NCBI GenBank assembly: GCA_903970565.1
Contig: CAJCJE010000497.1
Span: 1-11,797, forward strand
Reading direction: 5' to 3'
DNA from: Candidatus Melainabacteria bacterium
GTDB taxonomy: Bacteria; Actinomycetota; Actinomycetes; Mycobacteriales; Pseudonocardiaceae
DNA length: 11,797 nucleotides
Under the pieces are notes generated by a model that was given only the letters and a program-made list of their open reading frames with translations, was not told where the DNA came from and made no database searches. This document shows positions 7,045 to 11,797 of the stretch, in pieces. Position numbers and translations under genes: made by a program. Within the stretch, counting starts at the first letter, position 1, and each line of letters opens with the position of its first letter.

Positions 7045-7135
7045 CGCTCCCTACGCCGGCATTATCCGGTCAGGTTCAAGCGGTCGACGGCGCTTCAGCC
7101 GTCCTCTCAGCCCGGTTGTCCGAGCTCCCGCGATC
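7045..7135 (-). ncRNA. TPP riboswitch (THI box)
   Basis: Read on the minus strand, the segment carries the conserved landmarks in order: GGGAGCTCGG (7129-7120), CTGAGAGG (7110-7103), a P3 hairpin GACGGC/GCCGTC, ACCTGACCGGATAATGCCGG, and CGTAGGGAG up to 7047. P2 forms from GCTCGG and CCGGGC, and P5 from CCGG/CCGG around ATAATG. This matches the thiamin pyrophosphate aptamer closely. The terminal GGGAG serves as the Shine-Dalgarno sequence of the permease gene, so ligand binding should hide the ribosome binding site and block translation when TPP is plentiful. No separate terminator hairpin with a T-tract lies between aptamer and start codon, in line with translational control. Confidence 0.96.
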
Positions 7136-7153
7136 GGGTGGATCGTCGAGCCC

Positions 7154-7181
7154 ACGTTAGGCGTCCGGAGGGGAAAAGCAA
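7154..7181 (-). promoter_or_regulatory. Candidate promoter of the TPP riboswitch-cytX transcript
   Basis: On the minus strand TTGCTT (7181-7176) and TAACGT (7159-7154) are separated by 16 nt, fitting the actinobacterial TTGNNN/TANNNT pattern. Transcription would start near 7147, about a dozen bases before the aptamer begins, which is the expected geometry. Confidence 0.55.
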
Positions 7182-7213
7182 GGGCCAGGGGCCGAATACC
7201 CGATGATGGGCCC

Positions 7214-7906
7214 ATGAGCGTCTTCTGCGAACAGGCCTGGCGACGCACCGAGACCCTGCGGCGCGCCCTGCTCGACCATCCGTTCAACCGCGAACTCGCG
7301 GCCGGAACCCTTGGCCGCCAACAGTTCCAGTTCTACCTGGTCCAGGACGCCCGTTACCTGGCCGGCTTCGCGCGGGCGCTGGCGGTCGCGGCGAGCCGGG
7401 CCGAGGATGTGGCGGACATCGCGTTCTTCGCCGGAGCCGCGCGGGAGGCCGTCGTGGTCGAGCGGGCCCTGCACGCCGGCTACTTCGAGCGGTGCGGCCT
7501 GACCGAGGCGCGGCTCGCGGCCGTGGAGACCTCGCCGAGCTGCCTCGCCTACACCTCCTACCTGCTGGCCACCGCGCAGACCGCCGGCTATCCGGAGCTG
7601 ATCGCGGCCCTGTTGCCGTGCTTCTGGGTCTACCAGGAGGTCGCCGCCGACATCGTGGCCGGCCAGCGCGCCGGGAGCGGTTCGGCGATCAATCCATATC
7701 AGACCTGGATCGACACCTACGTGGACGAGGAGTTCGCCCTCGCCGTGCGCGCCTGCCGCGACGCCGTCGACCGGGCCGCCGACGCGGCGACGCCGGAGTG
7801 CCAGGAGCGGATGTTCGCCGCCTTCCGGCGGGCCGCCGAGTACGAATGGCTGTTCTGGGACAGCGCCTACCACCTGGAGTCCTGGCCAACGGCCCGCTTC
7901 CGCTGA
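7214..7906 (+). CDS. tenA: TenA-family thiaminase II / aminopyrimidine aminohydrolase
   Basis: The 230-residue protein has the normal length of TenA. Residues expected at the active site are present: Asp45 and Tyr48 in QDARYL, the nucleophile Cys136 in LPCFWVY, Tyr162 in NPYQTWIDTY, and Glu211 in EYEWLFWDSAY (corresponding to Asp44, Tyr47, Cys135, Tyr163 and Glu205 of Bacillus TenA). This is the Cys-containing (TenA_C) class, which hydrolyses aminomethyl-HMP from degraded thiamin to HMP for reuse. The protein lacks a signal peptide and should be cytoplasmic. ATG 7214 is chosen because the alignment begins there; the same frame is open far upstream but only as the antisense of cytX. The ribosome binding site is weak. 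The THI box in the intergenic region faces the other way, so it does not directly control this gene. Confidence 0.93.
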   Translation: MSVFCEQAWRRTETLRRALLDHPFNRELAAGTLGRQQFQFYLVQDARYLAGFARALAVAASRAEDVADIAFFAGAAREAVVVERALHAGYFERCGLTEARLAAVETSPSCLAYTSYLLATAQTAGYPELIAALLPCFWVYQEVAADIVAGQRAGSGSAINPYQTWIDTYVDEEFALAVRACRDAVDRAADAATPECQERMFAAFRRAAEYEWLFWDSAYHLESWPTARFR

Positions 7907-7932
7907 CCGCCCGAGCACTGACCGCCCGAGCA
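7903..7932 (+). repeat. 15-bp tandem duplication overlapping the tenA stop codon
   Basis: CTGACCGCCCGAGCA occurs twice in tandem (7903-7917 and 7918-7932). The first copy contains the tenA stop codon (7904-7906). It looks like a slippage duplication in the 3' untranslated region. Confidence 0.7.
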
Positions 7933-7991
7933 CCTGGCTCGTCCGGTCCGCCGGCTCGTTCCCAGCACCTTCCCCAACCGGCCCCGGACAC

Positions 7992-8029
7992 ACCGCTGGC
8001 CCGGCGCGAGGGCGTGCCGGGCCAGCGGT
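7992..8029. terminator. Bidirectional terminator between tenA and the DUF4232 gene
   Basis: Perfect 14-bp arms ACCGCTGGCCCGGC (7992-8005) and GCCGGGCCAGCGGT (8016-8029) with a 10-nt loop lie between the convergent stop codons at 7906 and 8042. There is no T-tract, but the stem is very GC-rich and long. Confidence 0.78.
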
Positions 8030-8041
8030 CTCGCAGGAAGG

Positions 8042-8704
8042 TCAGGCGCTGCCGGCACCTGCCTTCACGGTCTGGACCTGTAGCTGCGGGCTCGGCGGAT
8101 TACCCGCGCAACCCGTGCCACTGTGTGCGACGTACATCGAGGCGGTGTCGTCCGGGGCGTAGACCCGGAAGCCGAGTACCGGGGTCGGCTGGCAGGAACT
8201 CGCGTCGAATACCGACACATCGGTGACGGTCACGATCGAGGAGGCGACCGCGCCCGGCGCGAGGGTGACCGAGGACCCGATCGTGCCGCTGCGGACGGCC
8301 GGCTGGCCGACCTGGGTGCCGCTGTCGCCGGTGACGTAGGAGACGCCGGGGAAGCCCTGCATCACGCAGGTGCTCGTGCCGGAGTTGGTGAAGTTCAGCG
8401 CCACGTAGAAGTGCCCGGCCGCCGCGTCGCCGGAGCCGACGGCGAGGGTGAGCCCGGCCGCCTTGCACTCCGGGGTGACGCTGGCACCGCTGACGGCCGG
8501 CTTCAGCGGCACGTTGGCGCCGGCCGGGGCGGGCGTGGTGGTGGTCGTGATCATGGCCGGGCCGGCGGACGGGGAGACGGTGAGCGAGCTGGCCGGTGAA
8601 CCGCCGGCAGCGGAGCCGCCCTGGCAGCCCGCGATGAGTACCGCGGCGATCAGGCTCGACCCGATCAGCGCCCCGCGCGCGACCGTGTGGTGATTCATCG
8701 TCAC
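8042..8704 (-). CDS. DUF4232-type lipoprotein
   Basis: The 220-residue product has a lipoprotein signal: a basic start (HHTVAR), a hydrophobic stretch and the lipobox LIAGC with the acylated Cys at residue 27. A Gly/Ser/Thr/Pro-rich linker follows to about residue 72. The remaining domain begins TPECKAAGLTLAVGSG and contains GHFYVALNFTNSGTSTCVMQ and the later FDASSCQPTPVLGFRVYAP. These are marks of DUF4232, including four cysteines likely to form two disulfides. It should be anchored to the outer face of the membrane; its role is unknown. GTG 8704 is preferred because GGAGG (8717-8713) is eight bases upstream; ATG at 8698 is the alternative. It ends at a terminator shared with tenA. Confidence 0.85.
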   Translation of the reverse strand: MTMNHHTVARGALIGSSLIAAVLIAGCQGGSAAGGSPASSLTVSPSAGPAMITTTTTPAPAGANVPLKPAVSGASVTPECKAAGLTLAVGSGDAAAGHFYVALNFTNSGTSTCVMQGFPGVSYVTGDSGTQVGQPAVRSGTIGSSVTLAPGAVASSIVTVTDVSVFDASSCQPTPVLGFRVYAPDDTASMYVAHSGTGCAGNPPSPQLQVQTVKAGAGSA

Positions 8705-8942
8705 AGTCTTCGCCTCCAGACATTCCCCGCTCGCTGCATGACCTACCTGGAGGACGTGTTACCCACTGTTGAGGTTGCTTACACGCTCAGATGAACCCGA
8801 ACAGGGGAACAATTCCCATCAGCCCGCTCCCACCAGCGACGACGGGCGCTTCGCCGGCCAGGTGGTTGCATGAGCAACTACTGATCGGGGTGTTCCCGAT
8901 TTCGCGCACAGCCGATGTGGGCTGCCTCGCTCGAAAACGACC
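8705..8942. other. Non-coding stretch with several short hairpins
   Basis: No convincing gene is seen. Small perfect inverted repeats are present: GGGAA/TTCCC (8805-8817), GTTGC/GCAAC (8865-8878) and ATCGGG/CCCGAT (8884-8900). The segment must contain the promoter of the minus-strand lipoprotein gene, but I could not pick one with confidence. Confidence 0.4.
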
Positions 8943-8972
8943 TTGCGTGCGCGGGGGCTGATTGCCTAGCGT
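8943..8972 (+). promoter_or_regulatory. Candidate promoter of the leader transcript ahead of glnX
   Basis: TTGCGT (8943-8948) and TAGCGT (8967-8972) are spaced by 18 nt, fitting a housekeeping-type promoter. Transcription would begin near 8980, just before the strong Shine-Dalgarno sequence at 8989-8995. Confidence 0.45.
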
Positions 8973-9004
8973 TCTGGTTACGCGAGAGAGGAGGTGGTCC
9001 ACAG

Positions 9005-9043
9005 TTGTATAACTATTGGACTCGTGAGGTGGCTGTCCGTTAG
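9005..9043 (+). CDS. Putative 12-residue leader peptide
   Basis: A perfect AGGAGGT (8989-8995) is followed nine bases later by TTG (9005), a 12-codon frame reading MYNYWTREVAVR, and TAG (9041-9043). The peptide is rich in aromatic and charged residues. Its last codons and stop lie inside a hairpin (9031-9049). A strong ribosome binding site before such a short frame, followed by a large terminator, is the arrangement of a leader peptide. It has no recognised homolog in my memory, and translation is inferred from the Shine-Dalgarno sequence only. Confidence 0.45.
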   Translation: MYNYWTREVAVR

Positions 9044-9049
9044 GACGCC
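9031..9049 (+). promoter_or_regulatory. Hairpin containing the leader-peptide stop codon
   Basis: GGCTGTCC (9031-9038) pairs with GGACGCC (9043-9049) through seven base pairs and one bulged T, closed by the four-base loop GTTA. The TAG stop is at 9041-9043, so a ribosome terminating there would open this stem. Confidence 0.45.
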
Positions 9050-9126
9050 CCAATGTGCGTAATCGCCGACCCCGGTCGAGCCTGATCTGACCTGGGCGGG
9101 CGTTCGGCGAATTCCAGGCAGCTACC

Positions 9127-9209
9127 CGACCCCCGGAGCCCCGAGACCAGTCCAGCTCGGGCCCGCGTGCACCGCACGCGGGAGACGCCTCCGGGGGTCG
9201 TTTGCTTTT
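9127..9209 (+). terminator. Branched terminator / putative attenuator upstream of glnX
   Basis: A 12-bp outer stem (CGACCCCCGGAG 9127-9138 with CTCCGGGGGTCG 9189-9200) is followed by TTTGCTTTT. Inside it are two further hairpins: CCCGAG/CTCGGG (9140-9161) and a 9-bp CCCGCGTGC/GCACGCGGG (9162-9182). The result is a three-way junction ending in a T-rich tract. It lies 84 bp downstream of the 12-codon leader frame and 270 bp upstream of glnX. It could end a small RNA or attenuate the glnX operon. Confidence 0.7.
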
Positions 9210-9344
9210 CCCGGACTCGTGGCTGCCGTGAATTCGCCTGCCGAGCCGGCCTGGCAGGCGTCGACGCGGTGTCCACCCGTGGCCTCCGCCGTGCACTACG
9301 TTGCAGGGGTAGTGGGTGACCGCCCACGTCGGTGTTGAGCGAAG

Positions 9345-9482
9345 ATGGCTGTCCGGACGGCTCCGTCCGGACGGGAAAGACCGTGCTGGTTCCTTCTGGG
9401 GGCGGTGGGAGTGGTGTGCGTGCAGCGGGTGCCAGGTCTGCTGTCCGTGGACCGAGCGGACCGACGAGTGAGGCGGCCATGA
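9345..9482 (+). CDS. Possible small ORF translationally coupled to glnX
   Basis: ATG 9345 opens a 45-codon frame that ends at TGA 9480-9482, overlapping the glnX start as ATGA. The middle (CWFLLGAVGVVCV) is hydrophobic and could be a short membrane segment, while the end is Arg-rich. The ribosome binding site is poor, and the other frame is also open here because the DNA is GC-rich, so this may be chance. I list it only because the ATGA overlap repeats the coupling seen between glnX and glnH. Confidence 0.2.
   Translation: MAVRTAPSGRERPCWFLLGAVGVVCVQRVPGLLSVDRADRRVRRP
9351..9372. repeat. Perfect 10+10 bp inverted repeat upstream of glnX
   Basis: Arms GTCCGGACGG (9351-9360) and CCGTCCGGAC (9363-9372) are exact reverse complements around CT. 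Each arm also contains the self-complementary octamer GTCCGGAC, so the octamer is directly repeated with a 7-base gap. The dyad lies about 107 bp before the glnX start and suits a dimeric regulator's operator or a leader hairpin. Confidence 0.5.
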
Positions 9483-10861
9483 CCGCGACCGCAACGGCCG
9501 CACCGAGCAGTCCCCACCATCCGAACCGCTCGCGCACCGCCGTGCTGACCGGGCTGCCCACGAATCTCGCGGCCGGCCTGCGCGGATTCGCGGCGACCAC
9601 GCCGGGCCGGCTGAGTATCGCGATGGTCGGACTGATCCTGTTGAGCGTGCTCACCGGGATCGTCGGCATCGTCTCCGGGCAGAGCAGGGCCAACACCCTC
9701 ACCGACCTCGCCCAGCATCGCGAACCGGTGACCACCGCCGCCCAGCAGATCTACCGGTCGCTGTCGGACGCTGACGCCACCGCGGCCAGCGCCTTCCTCT
9801 CCGGCGCCGTGGAACCGCAGCCGCTGCGCCTCCAGTACGAGACCGACATCGCGCAGGCGGGTGCCGCGCTCTCGGTCGCCGCCACCGACGGCGCGGACGC
9901 CACCAACGTCACCGATGTGCTCACCCCGCTCACCCAGCTGTCCACCGAACTGCCGGTCTACACCGGCATCGTCGAGCAGGCCGCCGCGAACAACCGGCAG
10001 GGCTACCCGGTCGGTTCCGCGTACCTGCGCGAGGCGGACGGCCTGATGCAGAGCACCCTGCTGCCGGCGGCCAAGGATCTCTACAACGCCGACATCCGGT
10101 CCCTGGATGCCGAACAGGACGACGCGACCTCCTTTCCCTGGCTGAACGCGATCCTGGTGGTCGGACTGATCGTCGCGCTGCTGTTCACCCAGCGATACCT
10201 GACCAGGCGCACCAACCGGGTACTCAACGTCGGCCTGCTGGTCGCCACCGCCGCCGTCGTGCTGGCCCTGTTGTGGTCGGGCGTCGGGCTGGCGTTGAGC
10301 GCGGTGTACGTCTCCGACGCGCGCGACTCCGGGTCCGCGCAGGTGGCCCTGCTGTCGCAGGCCCGCACCGACGCGCTCCAGGCCCGCACCGACGAGATCC
10401 TCAACCTGGTCGCGCGCGGCGGGGAGAACTACGATCCGCAGTTCACCAAGCTGACCACGACCCTCGGCGGCAGTGACGGCACCGGCGGACTGCTCGGCCA
10501 GGTGCTCGCCGACTCCACCGACGACCCGGTGATGACCGGGCAGCTCAACGCCGCCATCTCGACCACCAAGAAGTGGTTCGCGCTGCACGATTCGGTGGAT
10601 ACGTTGAACAACAGCGGCAACTACGGCGCGGCGGCGACCCAGTCGCTCGATCCGACCTCCGGCGGCGAGGCCGGCACCTTCCAGGCGCTGGACACCGCCC
10701 TGGGCAACGCCATCGAGCAGGGACGGACGGTGTTCGTCCAACAGACCGACAATGCCGGCGACGCGCTGTTCGCGCTCCCGATCGGCGTCCTGGTGCTGGC
10801 GGTCCTCGCCGCCGCCGGTTCGACGATCGGGATCTGGCAGCGACTGAGGGAGTACCGATGA
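9479..10861 (+). CDS. glnX: GlnX-like transmembrane signalling protein
   Basis: The 460-residue protein has four hydrophobic helices, at about 45-66, 222-238, 248-276 and 429-452. Between helices 1 and 2 and between 3 and 4 are two large helical, Ala/Thr/Asp-rich extracytoplasmic domains (67-220 and 277-428). This duplicated helical-bundle layout, and the next gene, match GlnX of mycobacteria (Rv0412c, about 440 residues), which passes the amino-acid signal sensed by GlnH to the cytoplasmic kinase PknG. ATG 9479 is preferred over an upstream TTG at 9332: it has GAGG five bases before it and begins a normal cytoplasmic tail, whereas the extra 49 residues look non-coding. The gene overlaps glnH by ATGA. 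The assignment rests on topology plus context more than on residue motifs. Confidence 0.85.
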   Translation: MTATATAAPSSPHHPNRSRTAVLTGLPTNLAAGLRGFAATTPGRLSIAMVGLILLSVLTGIVGIVSGQSRANTLTDLAQHREPVTTAAQQIYRSLSDADATAASAFLSGAVEPQPLRLQYETDIAQAGAALSVAATDGADATNVTDVLTPLTQLSTELPVYTGIVEQAAANNRQGYPVGSAYLREADGLMQSTLLPAAKDLYNADIRSLDAEQDDATSFPWLNAILVVGLIVALLFTQRYLTRRTNRVLNVGLLVATAAVVLALLWSGVGLALSAVYVSDARDSGSAQVALLSQARTDALQARTDEILNLVARGGENYDPQFTKLTTTLGGSDGTGGLLGQVLADSTDDPVMTGQLNAAISTTKKWFALHDSVDTLNNSGNYGAAATQSLDPTSGGEAGTFQALDTALGNAIEQGRTVFVQQTDNAGDALFALPIGVLVLAVLAAAGSTIGIWQRLREYR

Positions 10862-11797
10862 CGTGGCGCGTCGATCCCTGCTCCGTCCGCGCGCGAACCA
10901 GGGTCGCGGTGGCGGCCGGCACCGTGCTGCTCGCCGCGGTACTGGCCGGTTGCGGGTCGGGCGCCTCCCCGGTGGACCTGGCCACGGTCAGCTCGGCGAA
11001 CCAGCCGGTGCCGGTCGGCCTGGTGCAGGGCGCCGCGGCGGTGCCGCCGGCCGCGCCGACCCCGGCCAACTGCACGAACCCGACCGCCAGCCTGCGACCG
11101 CCCAACCCGCTGCCCTCGCCCGGCCAGATGCCGGCCGGCTCGACGATGGCCAAGATCTACGCGCGCGGCTACCTGATCGCCGGCGTCGACCAGAACACCT
11201 ACCTGTTCGGCTACCGCAACCCGCAGAACAACGCGATCGAGGGCTTCGACATCGACATGGCCCGCGATGTCGCCGACGCGATCTTCGGTGATCCCAACAG
11301 GATCGAGTTCAAGGCGATTACCTCGGCGCAGCGGGTGCCCGCGCTCCAGACCGGCGAGGTCGACCTCGTGGCGCGCACCATGACGATCAGCTGTGACCGG
11401 CTCTCCCAGGTCGCCTTCTCCACCGTCTACTACGACGCGCAGGAGCGGCTGCTCGTCCCGACCAGTTCCAACGTGACCACCATCGACCAGCTCGGTCGCC
11501 AGAAGATCTGCGCGGCGACCGGGTCGGACTCGCTCAACCACATCCAGGCCCAGCCGACCCACCCGATCCCGGTCGCGGTCGGCGACTGGTCGGACTGCCT
11601 GGTCATGCTCCAGCAGGGCGAGGTCGCCGGAGTGTCCACGGACGACACCATCCTGGCCGGCATGGTGGCGCAGGACCCGAACACCAAGATCGTCGGCCCG
11701 AGCATCGCCGACGAGCCCTACGGCATCGCCATGCCGAAGCAGGACAGCGACTTCGTCAGCTTCGTCAACGGCGTGCTCCAGGAGATCCGCGCCAATG
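10858..11797 (+). CDS. glnH: GlnH-like glutamate/aspartate-binding lipoprotein (3' truncated)
   Basis: 313 codons are visible from ATG 10858, which overlaps the glnX stop. The lipoprotein signal ends in LAGC with Cys32 as acylation site. A Pro/Ala-rich linker runs to about 90. A family 3 solute-binding domain then starts (YARGYLIAGV 101-110; IEGFDIDMARDVADAIFG 127-144; LQTGEVDLVARTMTISCDR 163-181). STDDTILAGMV (260-270) and ADEPYGI (284-290) closely match my recollection of M. tuberculosis GlnH (Rv0411c), as does the NCTNPTASLRP segment (71-81). The protein binds acidic amino acids outside the membrane and signals through GlnX to PknG. No ABC permease or ATPase gene is adjacent, which argues for sensing over transport. 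The reading frame is open at the right edge; the last 20-30 residues are missing. Confidence 0.92.
   Translation, partial: MTWRVDPCSVRARTRVAVAAGTVLLAAVLAGCGSGASPVDLATVSSANQPVPVGLVQGAAAVPPAAPTPANCTNPTASLRPPNPLPSPGQMPAGSTMAKIYARGYLIAGVDQNTYLFGYRNPQNNAIEGFDIDMARDVADAIFGDPNRIEFKAITSAQRVPALQTGEVDLVARTMTISCDRLSQVAFSTVYYDAQERLLVPTSSNVTTIDQLGRQKICAATGSDSLNHIQAQPTHPIPVAVGDWSDCLVMLQQGEVAGVSTDDTILAGMVAQDPNTKIVGPSIADEPYGIAMPKQDSDFVSFVNGVLQEIRAN

Noticed and set aside
7045..7135. Riboswitch control of tenA
   Set aside because: The aptamer reads on the minus strand and ends at the cytX ribosome binding site; tenA is on the plus strand.
6350..7213. Long N-terminal extension of tenA in the same open frame
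   Set aside because: It runs antisense through the permease gene and the riboswitch and is Arg/Gln/His-rich, typical of the reverse frame of a GC-rich gene. Homology begins at ATG 7214.
8787..9503. Minus-strand open frame through the gene-poor region
   Set aside because: No start signal and no recognisable domain; the composition is not gene-like. The region is better explained by RNA structures on the plus strand.
9296..10741. 481-codon minus-strand open frame opposite glnX
   Set aside because: The translation is Gly/Arg/Gln/Val-rich without domains and mirrors a real coding gene with GC-rich third positions. glnX on the plus strand has membrane helices, a ribosome binding site and operon context.
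1..11797. CRISPR arrays, insertion sequences, tRNA or rRNA genes, prophage or defence systems
   Set aside because: I saw no spaced repeats, transposase motifs, structural RNA signatures or defence domains on either strand.

Overview
The window looks like chromosomal DNA of a high-GC actinomycete. The strongest pointers are a GlnX/GlnH pair of the kind that precedes pknG in mycobacteria and their relatives, a proton-translocating transhydrogenase split into three genes (pntAa/pntAb/pntB), intrinsic terminators that often lack a U-tract, and GC-rich third codon positions throughout. I would guess Pseudonocardiales or a nearby order, but the sequence alone does not settle this.

Layout from left to right. 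(1) 1-452: the 3' end of a family 8 polysaccharide lyase gene, meeting a convergent gene for a four-helix membrane protein of unknown function (515-1210, minus) at a shared hairpin terminator. (2) 1321-2501: an SRPBCC-fold protein and a DUF421/YetF membrane protein, both plus strand. (3) 2718-5520: the tightly overlapping pntAa-pntAb-pntB operon, preceded by an intergenic region with palindromes and closed by a textbook terminator. (4) 5639-7906: a thiamin module. A CytX/NCS1 permease (minus) lies behind a TPP riboswitch, with a promoter visible upstream, and is divergent from tenA (plus). (5) 8042-8704 (minus): a DUF4232 lipoprotein, sharing a bidirectional terminator with tenA. (6) 8705-9478: a long gene-poor leader region. 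(7) 9479-11797: glnX and a truncated glnH, overlapping by ATGA and running off the window. In mycobacteria the next gene would be pknG.

How the genes work together. PntAa/Ab/B would use the proton gradient to reduce NADP+ with NADH. CytX would import the thiamin pyrimidine (HMP) or a precursor when TPP is low, and TenA would recycle pyrimidine from damaged thiamin, so both feed thiamin salvage. GlnH is a lipoprotein amino-acid sensor that, in the mycobacterial model, signals through GlnX to the kinase PknG to tune 2-oxoglutarate/glutamate metabolism.

No clearly new multi-gene system is visible. The least explained segment is 8943-9209, ahead of glnX. It holds a plausible promoter, a perfect Shine-Dalgarno sequence, a 12-codon mini-ORF (MYNYWTREVAVR) whose stop codon sits in a hairpin, and a long branched terminator with a T-tract. 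This reads as a leader-peptide attenuator or a free-standing small RNA, and it is the best candidate for an undescribed element. Other points of interest are a 21-bp palindrome upstream of pntAa and a perfect 10+10 bp inverted repeat just ahead of glnX.
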